A DNA stretch of 64,000 nt from Fulvimarina sp039652615 (lineage in GTDB: Bacteria > Pseudomonadota > Alphaproteobacteria > Rhizobiales > Rhizobiaceae), in contig NZ_JBDJAC010000011.1 of the NCBI RefSeq assembly GCF_039652615.1, forward strand, positions 62,001 through 126,000, written 5' to 3'. Both the position numbers and the translations under genes were made by a program. Of this stretch, positions 26,613 to 35,635 are shown one piece after another; within the stretch, counting starts at the first letter, position 1; each line of letters begins with the position of its first letter. The notes under the pieces were generated by a model, which saw nothing but the letters and a program-made list of their open reading frames with translations, was not told where the DNA came from and searched no databases.

Positions 26613-28015
26613 AACCTGTCGCGTCACCCGGCCGGACGATTGCCCTTCGTGGCCGTGTCCTGAGTTTTACCGGCGATCCCAGCGAAACCGGCGATGAGGC
26701 CATTCTTTTTCATTCCGATGGCGCGGTTCTCATCCGCGACGGGCAGATCGAGCGCGTGGGCAACGCCCAGCCGATCATCGAGAGCCTCTCACCGGACATT
26801 CCGGTCATCAACCACCATCCCCATCTCATCCTGCCGGGTTTCATCGACCCGCATCTCCATCTGCCGCAGACGCAGGTGATCGCGTCCTACGGCGCGGAAT
26901 TGATGGAATGGCTTCAGAAATACACATTTCCGGAAGAAGCGCGTTATTCCAGCCCGCGCATTGCCTCCGATGCCGCGCGCTGGCTGCTCGATACGCTGGC
27001 GGCGAACGGCACGACGAGCGCTTCGCTGTTCTGCACGTCCCATCCCGTCAGCCTCGATGCTGTCATGGGGGAGGCGGACAGGCGCGGTCTTCGCATGATC
27101 GCCGGCAAGGTGATGATGGATCGCGGCGCGCCGGAGGCCCTGCTCGATACGCCTGAGCGCGGCTATGAGGACACCAGAACCGCCATTGCGCGCTGGCATG
27201 GGACAAACCGGCTGGAAGTCGCCATCACGCCCCGCTTCGCGCCAACCTCGACGGAGGCCCAGCTGGAGGCTGCCGGAGCGCTTGCCGCCGAGTTTCCCGA
27301 TCTGCCGATCCAGACCCATCTGTCGGAAAATCACGAAGAGATCGCCTATGTCGCGAGCCTCTTCCCGAAGGATGCGGATTACACCGCCGTCTACGAACGC
27401 TTTGGCCTCGTGCGCCGCCGCGCGCTGTTCGGCCATTGCATCCATCTGACCGAACGAGAGCGTCAGGCGCTCGCGGGAGGCGGTGCGTCGGCGATTTTTT
27501 GTCCGACCTCCAACCTTTTCCTCGGGTCAGGTCTGTTCGACCGGGAGGCGGTCAAGGGCGCGGGCATCCGCATCGGACTTGCGACCGATATCGGCGGCGG
27601 CACGAGCTATTCCATGCTGCGCACGATGGCCGAGGGCTATAAGGTGCTTGCCCTGAAGGGCCAGAAGCTGCCGGCCTTCGACGCCTTCCGGTTGGCAACC
27701 GCAGGCAATGCGGATGCCATGGGCCTCAGCGAGGTGGTCGGTCGGATCGCGCCGGGCTATGAGGCCGATCTGACAGTTCTCGACAGTCGCTCCACCGAGC
27801 CCCTTGCGCGGCGGATGGAGCGTGTCGAAACACTGGAAGAAGAACTCTTCGCCCTCATGACCCTTGGAGATGAACGGGCGGTCGTCGCGACCTATGCCGG
27901 TGGCAAGCCTATCTACGACCGCACTGCGCCCCGTCTTGCTCGCTCAGCGCGTGCGCCGCTGAACGAGCCCGTAATCGTCCGCCCGGGAGACGGACGACAC
28001 GGCTCTGACCAATAG
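26609..28015 (+). CDS. guaD: Guanine deaminase
   Basis: The protein has 468 residues of the amidohydrolase fold, converting guanine to xanthine and ammonia in the cytosol and so feeding XdhAB. The metal-binding PGFIDPHLHLPQ is near residue 75, followed by GTTSASLFCTSHP, QTHLSENHEE, FGHCIHLTE and ATDIGGGTSYSML (final metal Asp). GGAGG lies upstream of the ATG. It overlaps the puuD remnant, implying it was once distal in one transcript with it. Confidence 0.94.
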   Translation: MKPVASPGRTIALRGRVLSFTGDPSETGDEAILFHSDGAVLIRDGQIERVGNAQPIIESLSPDIPVINHHPHLILPGFIDPHLHLPQTQVIASYGAELMEWLQKYTFPEEARYSSPRIASDAARWLLDTLAANGTTSASLFCTSHPVSLDAVMGEADRRGLRMIAGKVMMDRGAPEALLDTPERGYEDTRTAIARWHGTNRLEVAITPRFAPTSTEAQLEAAGALAAEFPDLPIQTHLSENHEEIAYVASLFPKDADYTAVYERFGLVRRRALFGHCIHLTERERQALAGGGASAIFCPTSNLFLGSGLFDREAVKGAGIRIGLATDIGGGTSYSMLRTMAEGYKVLALKGQKLPAFDAFRLATAGNADAMGLSEVVGRIAPGYEADLTVLDSRSTEPLARRMERVETLEEELFALMTLGDERAVVATYAGGKPIYDRTAPRLARSARAPLNEPVIVRPGDGRHGSDQ

Positions 28016-28033
28016 GCTCAACCGGGGAGAACC

Positions 28034-28750
28034 TCAGCTTTCCGGGCAATGGGCTCCGGTCGCGGCCCAGGCTTTGTAGAGCTCGCCGAACTGCTGCTGC
28101 GTGCCCGGCACCGGTTCGCGGCCTTCGCCCGGCTCCCAACCCCAGCCGACGAGATCGTCTTCGGCCATGTGCTCGACGAGCGCTGCAAGGTCGAGGCCGC
28201 CATTGCGGTTCTGGTCCTTGATCTGGACGCAGATATCGGCGAGCGACTTGCCCTCCCAGGCCATCTCGATCGGGGCCAGATGCCAGTTCGGATTGCCCGG
28301 GATCGACTTGATGTCCGGGCTTTGCCCGACGACGAGGGCATTCTCGGGTCCATGACACGTGTTGCACATCATGCCGGGCACGCCGAAATTCGCGTCACCG
28401 CGCTGCACGGGCGGCTGGTGCGGGGTCATCGCCATTGTCTGGAGCGGCGAGTTTCCCGCCGGATGACAGTTCACGCAGCGCGGATGGGTCAGCACCTTGC
28501 CGGTTTCCTCGAAGATCGCGATCGAGCGTTCCCGCTCGTCCGAGATCTGATCGAAGTCGGAGACCGATTTCAGGCCAGCGGACGGTTCGTCCAGTGCAAT
28601 CGGCTGGGAAGCCTCTCCGGTCGCCGGATTGCGGTCCTGCGCGGACGCTGCGGAGGGGAGGGCAAGCGAAGCGGCGGCAAGGGAGAGGACAAAGCCGGCG
28701 AGGCTGTTGCGGAAGACGAGTTTCAAGGCGCGGCACTCACTTTGCGTCAC
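28034..28750 (-). CDS. Diheme cytochrome c associated with the molybdenum hydroxylase
   Basis: The protein has 238 residues from GTG 28750, with an Ala-rich signal peptide ending SAASAQ near residue 38. Two c-type heme sites, CVNCH and CNTCH, are visible about 40 residues apart. The rest resembles the cytochromes encoded beside isoquinoline 1-oxidoreductase genes. It probably takes electrons in the periplasm from the adjacent IorAB-like enzyme. No ribosome site is clear for the GTG; a TTG at 28726 is an alternative start. It converges on guaD with an 18-base gap. Confidence 0.85.
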   Translation of the reverse strand: MTQSECRALKLVFRNSLAGFVLSLAAASLALPSAASAQDRNPATGEASQPIALDEPSAGLKSVSDFDQISDERERSIAIFEETGKVLTHPRCVNCHPAGNSPLQTMAMTPHQPPVQRGDANFGVPGMMCNTCHGPENALVVGQSPDIKSIPGNPNWHLAPIEMAWEGKSLADICVQIKDQNRNGGLDLAALVEHMAEDDLVGWGWEPGEGREPVPGTQQQFGELYKAWAATGAHCPES

Positions 28751-28927
28751 AATAGGTCAGTCGATTGAACCGCCGGCCACGTTTATCGTGACCGACGAAG
28801 GCTTTGTCGGCTTGTAGCATAAGCTTGAAAGGTTGCAGGACCTTTCGGATCACGTCATGCGTAAAAACAAAGACTTAGAGATGAATGCGGACTCCGACCT
28901 GTCGCATGTCTCTCTTAAATAGAGGCT

Positions 28928-31120
28928 TCAGGCGCCAGCTGCGCGCGATGGTACCATGGGAAGGCTCTGAACCGCCTGTCCGGTCAGGCGCCGCCATGCA
29001 TTGGCGACGGCGGGACCGATCGGCGGCGTGCCCGGCTCCCCGACCCCGGTCGGCGCCTCGCTCGATTCGATGACCGCGACCTGGACCTCCGGCATCTCGG
29101 AGATCCGCAGGGAGCGATAGTCGTTGAAGTTCGACTGGACGATCCGGCCGCCGTCTCCGAGTGTAATCTCGTCGTAGAGAATGGCGCCGAGCCCGTAGCC
29201 GATACCGCCCTCCATCTGTGCCTTGATGATGTTTGGATTGACCGCGACACCGCAATCGACCGCGCACCAGACCTTGTGCACCTTCGGTCCGCCATCCTCG
29301 CCGAGCGAGACCTCGGCGATTTCGGCGACATAGGTCGAAAAGCTCTTGTGAACGGCAACGCCCCAGACCCGGCCTTCCGGCGGCGAGCCATTCTTGTAGC
29401 CGGCCATTTCCGCAACCCGGGTTAGGACACCGCGCTCGCGCGAGCCTTCAGGAAGAAGGGCAAGACGCCCCTCCACCGGGTCCTTGCCGGCTTCCTGAAG
29501 AAGCTGGTCGAGGAAGGTCTCGACCGCGAAGGCGGTGTGGGTATGGCCCACCGACCGCCACCAGAGGATTGGCACCGGCAGGGTCGTGTTGACCGACATC
29601 ACCCGTCGGTTCGGGATCTGGTATGGGCTGTCGGACGCGCCCTCGACGCTGGTCTCGTCGATCTCGTCCTTGCTCATGATGGACTGGCCGACGATAGCCT
29701 GGTCCCAGGCGACGATATTGCCGTCGCGGTCGACGGCGCCCTTCAGCTTGTGGACGTAGATCGGCCGGTAGAACCCGCCGCGGATATCGTCCTCTCTCGT
29801 CCAGACATGCTTGACCGGACGGTCCATCCCTGAGGCTTTGAAGACGGCCGCCGCCTCGCGCATGTAGGGCGAGCCGAACTGCGCCCGGCGCCCGAAGGAT
29901 CCGCCGGCGAGCTGCGTGTTCACCCGGACATTCGCGGCGTCGACTTCGCAAACCTCGGAAATCGCCGCCTTGTCCTGACCGGGAAACTGCGCCCCGTTAT
30001 AGCAGTCGATCGAACCGTCCTCGCGGCGGATCAGCACCGCGTCGAGGGGTTCCATCGGCGCATGGGCCAGGAACGGAAAGCGGATCGTGGATTCGATCGT
30101 GGTGAGGCCTTCCTGGTTGAGATTGGCCACGACATCGCCCTGATTGGCAGCTTCCATCTCGTTCTTGCCGCCGATCTCGGCGAGATAGTCCTCGAAGATC
30201 GCCTCGCTGGAGCGGCTTTCGGCCTCGGAAAGATCCCATTCGACATCGAGCGCGGCGCGGCCCTTGAGGGCGGCGAAGGTCGAATCCGCATAGACCGCGA
30301 CGCCTTGGGGAACCTGCTTCACATCGACGACGCCAGCCACCTTCAGGGCTTTCGTATCGTCGAAGCTCTTGACCTTGGCGCCGAAGTGATCGGGATGCTT
30401 GACGACCGCGATCAGCATGTCGTCGAAATCGATGTCGAGGGTAAAGATCGCGGTGCCATTGGTCTTCGAAACCGTGTCGACCTTGTGACGATCCTTGCCG
30501 ATTAGGACGAAGTCGTCCGGGTTCTTCAGCGTCGGATCCGACGGCGCTTCCATTGCGGCGGCCTTGTCGACAAGCGAGCCGAAATCGGAGCTGTTGCCCG
30601 AAGCCTTGTGGCTGATCGTGCCCTTGGAGACGACGATCTCCTCGGATGGAACGCCCCATTCATCGGCAGCGGCCGCGACCAGCATGGCCTTCGCGGTCGC
30701 TCCGGCCTTGCGCATCTGTTCGTAGGAGTTCGCGATGGCCGTCGAGCCGCCTGTGCCCTGAAGGCCGAAGGCGAGATTCTTGTAGATCTCGTCATTGGCC
30801 GGCGCGGCCTCGACACGCATCTGGCTCCAGTCGGCGTCGAGTTCCTCGGCGACCAGCGTCGCAAGGCCGGTATAGGGGCCCTGGCCGAATTCGATATGCT
30901 TGGAGAGAACCGTGACCGTCGAGTCCGGTCCGATGCGCACGAAGGCGTTGAAGTCGCGTGTCGCCTCGTTCTGGACGCCCGCCTGGATGGCGGCATAGTC
31001 CGTGCCTTGCGCAAAGCCCTTCGGAACGAGCGTCATGCCGATGACGAGACCGGCACCGGTCAGGAATGCGCGGCGGGTAGGGCGAAGACCGCCCGTGCTG
31101 TTGCTGTCGTGAATGCCCAT
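28928..31120 (-). CDS. Molybdopterin-binding oxidoreductase, isoquinoline 1-oxidoreductase beta-like
   Basis: The protein has 730 residues from MGIHDSNSTGG, five bases after the alpha subunit stop. A Tat signal, RRAFLTGAGLVIGMTLVP, indicates folded export. Tandem aldehyde-oxidase Mo domains follow: GQGPYTGLATLVAEELD, GSFGRRAQ (Moco loop) and GVGEPGTPPIGPAVANA, whose Glu is the expected active base. The family oxidises N-heterocycles or aldehydes; members are often called IorB. It differs from cytosolic XdhB by its export signal and by a cytochrome partner in place of FAD. Confidence 0.9.
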   Translation of the reverse strand: MGIHDSNSTGGLRPTRRAFLTGAGLVIGMTLVPKGFAQGTDYAAIQAGVQNEATRDFNAFVRIGPDSTVTVLSKHIEFGQGPYTGLATLVAEELDADWSQMRVEAAPANDEIYKNLAFGLQGTGGSTAIANSYEQMRKAGATAKAMLVAAAADEWGVPSEEIVVSKGTISHKASGNSSDFGSLVDKAAAMEAPSDPTLKNPDDFVLIGKDRHKVDTVSKTNGTAIFTLDIDFDDMLIAVVKHPDHFGAKVKSFDDTKALKVAGVVDVKQVPQGVAVYADSTFAALKGRAALDVEWDLSEAESRSSEAIFEDYLAEIGGKNEMEAANQGDVVANLNQEGLTTIESTIRFPFLAHAPMEPLDAVLIRREDGSIDCYNGAQFPGQDKAAISEVCEVDAANVRVNTQLAGGSFGRRAQFGSPYMREAAAVFKASGMDRPVKHVWTREDDIRGGFYRPIYVHKLKGAVDRDGNIVAWDQAIVGQSIMSKDEIDETSVEGASDSPYQIPNRRVMSVNTTLPVPILWWRSVGHTHTAFAVETFLDQLLQEAGKDPVEGRLALLPEGSRERGVLTRVAEMAGYKNGSPPEGRVWGVAVHKSFSTYVAEIAEVSLGEDGGPKVHKVWCAVDCGVAVNPNIIKAQMEGGIGYGLGAILYDEITLGDGGRIVQSNFNDYRSLRISEMPEVQVAVIESSEAPTGVGEPGTPPIGPAVANAWRRLTGQAVQSLPMVPSRAAGA

Positions 31121-31125
31121 GGTCT

Positions 31126-31584
31126 TTAGCCCTCCATCGAGTCGGCGGCGTTGTGGATCGCCTGCCGGATGCGCTGGTAGGTGGCGCAGCGGCATATATT
31201 GCCCGCCATCGCGCCGTCGATGTCCTCGTCGCTTGGCTTGGGGTTCATCTGTAGCAGCGAAACGGCGGACATGATCTGCCCGGACTGGCAGTAACCGCAT
31301 TGGGGCACGTCGATCTCGATCCAGGCCGCCTGAACGGCCTTCGCCTCGGGTCCTTCGATGCCTTCGATCGTCGTCACCGTCGAGCCGTCGAGGCTGGAGA
31401 TCGGTGTGACGCAGGAGCGGCGCGTCATGCCGTCCACATGCACCGTACATGCGCCACATTGGGCAATGCCGCAGCCATATTTGGTTCCGGTCAGCTTTTC
31501 AGCGTCGCGAATGACCCAAAGGAGAGGCGTATCCGGATCGCCGTCGAACTGGCGCTGTTCGCCGTTAAGGGTGAAAGAGACCAT
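31126..31584 (-). CDS. 2Fe-2S subunit, isoquinoline 1-oxidoreductase alpha-like
   Basis: The protein has 152 residues, family-normal. The plant-type cluster ligands are in KYGCGIAQCGACTVHVDG with a later Cys (RRSCVTP); the second cluster is in QCGYCQSGQIM and NICRCATYQRIRQAI. AAGGAG precedes the ATG. It has no signal peptide of its own, so it likely crosses the membrane bound to the Tat-signal-bearing large subunit. First gene of the three-gene minus-strand unit. Confidence 0.93.
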   Translation of the reverse strand: MVSFTLNGEQRQFDGDPDTPLLWVIRDAEKLTGTKYGCGIAQCGACTVHVDGMTRRSCVTPISSLDGSTVTTIEGIEGPEAKAVQAAWIEIDVPQCGYCQSGQIMSAVSLLQMNPKPSDEDIDGAMAGNICRCATYQRIRQAIHNAADSMEG

Positions 31585-31840
31585 CGGCCGCTCCTTTTTG
31601 ATTGAAACCGACCGCGCTCAATCCGCCAAACGAGAAACCGAGGATCCCTCCTCGTAAACGCTTCGAATGTGCGGTGCGCGGTCGCAAACGTTCAAGTGCG
31701 TTGAGGGTAAGCGATTTAGAACGTTTCGCAAGTGTCCCGGCAGGTGTCCGGACTGTCGCGCACCCGCTCGCAGCTTCATTGGAAACGACCGCAAACAGCC
31801 GGAAGAGATGGCGTTGAGGACGAAAGATGGTTCCAAATGT

Positions 31841-31871
31841 AAAAAAAGCCGCCCAGGCAGGGCGGCTTTTT
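31841..31871. terminator. Terminator downstream of the csbD-like gene
   Basis: AAAAAAAGCCGCCC, AGGCA, GGGCGGCTTTTT; a symmetrical hairpin with A and T runs on either side that can end transcription on either strand. On the minus strand it follows csbD. Confidence 0.85.
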
Positions 31872-31894
31872 CTCACTTCAAATTATCCTGAAGC

Positions 31895-32080
31895 TCAGTG
31901 GCTGGTTTGGTCGTTAACGGCGTCCTTGACCTTGCCGTAGTTCTTCTGGGTCTTGCCTTCGGCCTGATCCACTTCGCCTTCGGCCTGCATCTTCTCATTG
32001 CCGAGCGCGGAGCCGACCGCTTCCTTGATCTTGCCGCCGGCTTCCTTGGCTGCGCCTTTAATTTCGTTCTTGTCGACCAT
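31895..32080 (-). CDS. CsbD-like general stress protein
   Basis: The protein has 61 residues and is highly charged: KNEIKGAAKEAGGKIKEAVG, then AEGEVDQAEGKTQKNYGKVK. This is the CsbD family of small, abundant stress-induced proteins of unknown biochemistry. GAGGAG precedes the ATG. A GGAAC-N16-CGTT promoter lies 44 bases upstream (32124-32148), tying the gene to the alphaproteobacterial EcfG regulon. Confidence 0.93.
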   Translation of the reverse strand: MVDKNEIKGAAKEAGGKIKEAVGSALGNEKMQAEGEVDQAEGKTQKNYGKVKDAVNDQTSH

Positions 32081-32123
32081 GGGGGTCTCCTCGGATGTCG
32101 TTAAACATGAACTTCGAGAGGAT

Positions 32124-32148
32124 AACGCATTGGGCCGCCTCGTGTTCC
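32124..32148 (-). promoter_or_regulatory. EcfG-type general stress promoter for csbD
   Basis: On the minus strand GGAAC (32148-32144), a 16-base spacer and CGTT (32127-32124) match the known EcfG consensus GGAAC-N16/17-CGTT exactly, 44 bases upstream of a CsbD gene, a typical regulon member. Confidence 0.8.
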
Positions 32149-32223
32149 GGGGAGCGCGTACGCGAGGAGCGCGCCTGCGACACCCGGTCCGGCCTCGCTA
32201 GCCGGACCTCGTTTCAGAACGCG

Positions 32224-32252
32224 AAAAGGCCCGGCACGGGGCCGGGCCTTTT
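32224..32252 (-). terminator. Terminator of flagellin 1
   Basis: AAAAGGCCCGGC, ACGGG, GCCGGGCCTTTT: a perfect 12-bp stem, 29 bases past the flagellin stop. Confidence 0.85.
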
Positions 32253-32281
32253 CGGACTGGATAGCGTCAGAGCCGTTCCGA

Positions 32282-33058
32282 TTAACGGAAGAGCGACATC
32301 AGCGACTGCGAGGAGTTGTTGGCGATCGAGAGCGCCTGAACACCAAGCTGCTGCTGGGTCTGAAGTGCCTTCAGACGGGTCGATTCTTCGGTCATGTCGG
32401 CATCGACGAGCGTACCGACACCCTTGTCGACCGTGTCCATCAGCTTGGAGACGAACTCCGACTGCATCTCGATCCGGTTCTGGACGGCACCGAGGCCAGA
32501 GGCGGCGCTCGTCACCTCAGAGAGCGCCTTGTCCACGACCTTGATGTAGTTCTTGATGNNNNNNNNNNNNNNNNNNNNNNNNNNNNNNNNNNNNNNNNNN
32601 NNNNNNNNNNNNNNNNNNNNNNNNNNNNNNNNNNNNNNNNNNNNNNNNNNNNNNNNNNGCCAGTTCTGACCCGAGAAGGAAGCGGAGTCGGCGATCGTCT
32701 TGAGCTGGCCCTGAAGAGCGGAGATTTCGCTCTGGACCTTGGACTTATCGACACCGTCGGAGGTGGCCGTGGTCAGCTTGGACTTGATCGTGTCGAGCAT
32801 GTCCTTTGCGGAATTGAGGCCCGTATAGGCCGCGTCGACCGTCGCAGCGCCGATGCCGAGCGAGTCGGAGACGGCGGAAAGAGCATTGTTGTCCGACCGC
32901 ATGGTGGTCGCGATCGACCAATAAGCTGCGTTGTCCTTGGCTTCCGCGACACGGTAGCCGGTCGAGATACGGCCCTGCGTGGTCTCGAGATCGCCGTTGA
33001 TCATCTGCAGGCTCTGAAGAGCCGTCATCGCCGAGGTGTTGGTATTGATGCTGGTCAT
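32282..33058 (-). CDS. Flagellin 1, interrupted by an assembly gap
   Basis: It starts MTSINTNTSAMTALQSLQ at 33058 (the longer frame to 33151 is not needed). The N-terminal D0/D1 region runs to ASFSGQNW; 100 N follow (32559-32658); then the C-terminal D1/D0 region runs from IKNYIKVVDKALSEV to SSQSLMSLFR. The filament protein is therefore complete at both ends, but its variable centre is missing and the true length is unknown. Flagellin 2 next door is 445 residues and nearly identical in the shared ends, which probably caused the assembly break. Confidence 0.9.
   Translation of the reverse strand: MTSINTNTSAMTALQSLQMINGDLETTQGRISTGYRVAEAKDNAAYWSIATTMRSDNNALSAVSDSLGIGAATVDAAYTGLNSAKDMLDTIKSKLTTATSDGVDKSKVQSEISALQGQLKTIADSASFSGQNWXXXXXXXXXXXXXXXXXXXXXXXXXXXXXXXXXXIKNYIKVVDKALSEVTSAASGLGAVQNRIEMQSEFVSKLMDTVDKGVGTLVDADMTEESTRLKALQTQQQLGVQALSIANNSSQSLMSLFR
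32559..32658. other. Assembly gap of 100 N
   Basis: Exactly 100 unknown bases, the conventional placeholder for a scaffold gap of unknown size. The apparent open frame through it is an artefact. Confidence 0.98.
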
Positions 33059-33380
33059 AGTGAGCGTCCCATACGCTTGGAAGAAAGGGACAGTCCGGAT
33101 CGGCCGGGATAGCAAAACGGCATCATGCCTGGGATCAGTTGTTTCGATCACTTCGCTATGACCACGAAGTTAGGCTTGCCGTGCTACTGTTCACTTAAAA
33201 GGCATGTTTAACAAAGTATTTATATAGCTTTGCGTGACTTGTACTAAACAAAACGTGTCTTTGGTGCTGCCGCCGACGGTGTTGTCGACTTGGCTGGATT
33301 GGGTCTCGTCGCCTTTTCAAGAGTGTGGGGCACGGCTTTGGCTGTCTGCTGCATCGGGCAGCCGGGTCTCCGAAACGCGA
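33059..33380. other. Upstream region of flagellin 1
   Basis: About 320 bases between the two flagellins with no gene. AT-rich sequence near 33190-33250 (TTTAACAAAGTATTTATATAG) probably holds the flagellin 1 promoter and 5' leader; no consensus could be fixed. Confidence 0.4.
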
Positions 33381-33406
33381 AAAAGGCCGCCCGGAGGCGA
33401 CCTTTT
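33381..33406 (-). terminator. Terminator of flagellin 2
   Basis: AAAAGGCCGCC, CGGA-type loop, GGCGACCTTTT; an interrupted 10-bp stem 33 bases after the flagellin 2 stop. Confidence 0.75.
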
Positions 33407-33438
33407 GCCTTACTGTCGAGGAAAGGATCTGTTCGATA

Positions 33439-34776
33439 TCAGCCCTGGAAGAGCTGCATGATAGCCTGCGAGGAGTTGTTGGCGATCGAGAGCGCCTGAA
33501 CGCCAAGCTGCTGCTGGGTCTGCAAAGCCTTCAGCTTCGTCGACTCTTCGGTCATGTCGGCATCGACGAGGGTGCCGACACCCTTATCGATGGTGTCCAT
33601 GAGCTTGGAGACGAACTCCTGCTGCATCTCGATGCGGTTCTGAATGGCACCCAGTGTTGATGCTGCAGTCGTGACCTCCGAGAGCGCTTTATCCACGACC
33701 TGTATAAAGTTGCTGATCTGGGAGGCGGTGGCGCTCGTGATGTCGATCGTCGCGACCGATGCAACAGTCGTTGCAACATTCGCCGTCGGCGTTGCCGGAA
33801 CCGTGTCAAGGCCGAGGATGGTCAGGTCCGGTGCCGTTGCCGAGCCCGAAGTTGCGGGGGTGCCGATTTCGAAAGAGTCGGTAGACGAGAATTTCACCAT
33901 ACCAGACGCATCGATGTCGACGTCAATTCCCGTAATGTCGGCATCCTTGAAAGCCTGCTCGAGGACGGCCGTCAGGTCGGCTTCCGACCTGATTGTACCA
34001 GACAAGTCTGCGCCCGCGACCGAACCTGTGGTCTTAAGACCGGCATCCTTCAGGGTCTGAGCCGTAATCTCGACCGTCTGTGCGGCTGCACCATTCTGCT
34101 TGACGGAGAAGGTGACCTTATCGTTTTCCGCAAGGTTGAAGGTCTGGTTGTCCGTCGACGTCGCAACCGTCGTCGCAGCAGTCGCCGTCGTGGTGTACTT
34201 TTTAAGCGTGATGCTCTTGTTGATGATACCCGTATTCACGCCAGCGCCGTCATCGGAGTAAAGACGCAGATTGGTGATATCGACCGGGATCGAGCCGACA
34301 GTCAGGGATCCACCCGAATCGCGTGAAAGCGAAGAGACGATTTCTTTGCTCATCGCCGTGGATGAACCTGTCGACAGCCAGTTCTGACCCGAGAAGGACG
34401 CGGTATCGGCAATCGTCTTCAACTGCCCCTGCAAGGCCTTGATCTCGTCCTGCACCTTCGACTTGTCGACACCATCGGCGGAGCCGGCCGTCAGCTTGGC
34501 CTTGATCTCGTCGAGCACGTCTTTAGCGGAGGAGAGGCCGGTATAAGCCGTATCAACGGTTGCCTGGCCGATGCCGAGCGAGTCGTAGACGGCGGACATG
34601 GCGCTGTTGTCGGAGCGCATTCCGGTCGCGATGGACCAGTAGGCGGCATTGTCCTTGGCTTCTGCGACACGGTAACCGGTCGAAATGCGGTTCTGCGTGT
34701 CTTCCATCATCCGGTTCGTGTTCTGCAGGGTCTGCAGAGCGGTCATAGCCGCGACGTTGGTATTGATGCTGGTCAT
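33439..34776 (-). CDS. Flagellin 2
   Basis: The protein has 445 residues. The conserved N-terminus MTSINTNVAAMTALQTLQ and C-terminus QQQLGVQALSIANNSSQAIM flank a Thr/Ala/Val-rich central domain (about residues 140-370), which is the exposed D2-like part. It assembles into the filament after type III export, without a cleaved signal. It lies tandem to flagellin 1 with its own terminator; rhizobial filaments are often built from several such flagellins. Confidence 0.95.
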   Translation of the reverse strand: MTSINTNVAAMTALQTLQNTNRMMEDTQNRISTGYRVAEAKDNAAYWSIATGMRSDNSAMSAVYDSLGIGQATVDTAYTGLSSAKDVLDEIKAKLTAGSADGVDKSKVQDEIKALQGQLKTIADTASFSGQNWLSTGSSTAMSKEIVSSLSRDSGGSLTVGSIPVDITNLRLYSDDGAGVNTGIINKSITLKKYTTTATAATTVATSTDNQTFNLAENDKVTFSVKQNGAAAQTVEITAQTLKDAGLKTTGSVAGADLSGTIRSEADLTAVLEQAFKDADITGIDVDIDASGMVKFSSTDSFEIGTPATSGSATAPDLTILGLDTVPATPTANVATTVASVATIDITSATASQISNFIQVVDKALSEVTTAASTLGAIQNRIEMQQEFVSKLMDTIDKGVGTLVDADMTEESTKLKALQTQQQLGVQALSIANNSSQAIMQLFQG

Positions 34777-35073
34777 AAGAGTCTTGCCCTGAACTTCGAG
34801 CGCCCCTCATGGGCATTTTAGGAGTGTGAACCGTGGCTTCATGCAACGTCTCGTTCGAAGCAATTGATAGGTTGTTAGGGTTAACGATCGGTTTCCCGGA
34901 TCGTAAGATTTGCGTTTCTTCCCGAGACAAAACGAACGCAGGAAAACACCATTTGAATTCGCGCATCTTCCTTGCGGAGGGCGCCGGCGATTGACTCCAC
35001 CGCCCCGAGGCCTATCAAACCGCGGAACGCGAATTGCGGCTCCGCGCCGCATCCAACAGGCAGAGAGGATCTC

Positions 35074-35610
35074 ATGGACGTTTCGAAGATTTCACGCGGC
35101 AAGAACCCGCCGGACGAGGTCAATGTCATCATCGAGGTGCCGGTGGGCGGCGAACCGGTGAAATACGAGCTGGACAAGGAGTCCGGCGCGCTCTTCGTCG
35201 ACCGCATCCTGTTCACGCCGATGCGCTATCCCGGAAATTACGGCTTCGTGCCGCATACTCTGTCCGACGACGGCGATCCGATCGATGTCCTCGTCCTCAA
35301 CGATCGTCCGTTCGTGCCGGGCTCCGTTCTGCCCTGCCGTCCGATCGGCGTCCTCGTGATGGAGGACGATGCCGGCCAGGACGAGAAGGTCGTCGCCGTG
35401 CCGACCTCGAAGATGACCCGGCAGTACGAGAATGTGAAGACGGCCACCGACATGCCGGAGATTCTGCTCAAGCAGGTCGAGCACTTCTTCGAGCACTACA
35501 AGGATCTCGAGCCCGGCAAATGGGTGAAGATCCATAACTGGGGCGATGTCGCGCATGCCCGCAAGATGATCAGCGAAGCCGTCGACCGGTACGAGAACGG
35601 CAAAAAGTAA
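35074..35610 (+). CDS. ppa: Inorganic pyrophosphatase, family I
   Basis: The protein has 178 residues from ATG 35074 with AGAGAGGAT upstream. It hydrolyses PPi to drive biosynthesis. FTPMRYPGNYGFVP and the metal signature DGDPIDVLVL, plus AVPTSKM and KWVKIHNWGD, are the expected active-site parts. It ends at a shared bidirectional hairpin facing the permease gene. Confidence 0.96.
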   Translation: MDVSKISRGKNPPDEVNVIIEVPVGGEPVKYELDKESGALFVDRILFTPMRYPGNYGFVPHTLSDDGDPIDVLVLNDRPFVPGSVLPCRPIGVLVMEDDAGQDEKVVAVPTSKMTRQYENVKTATDMPEILLKQVEHFFEHYKDLEPGKWVKIHNWGDVAHARKMISEAVDRYENGKK

Positions 35611-35635
35611 GCGCCAATCCAACGCTTCACCTGAC

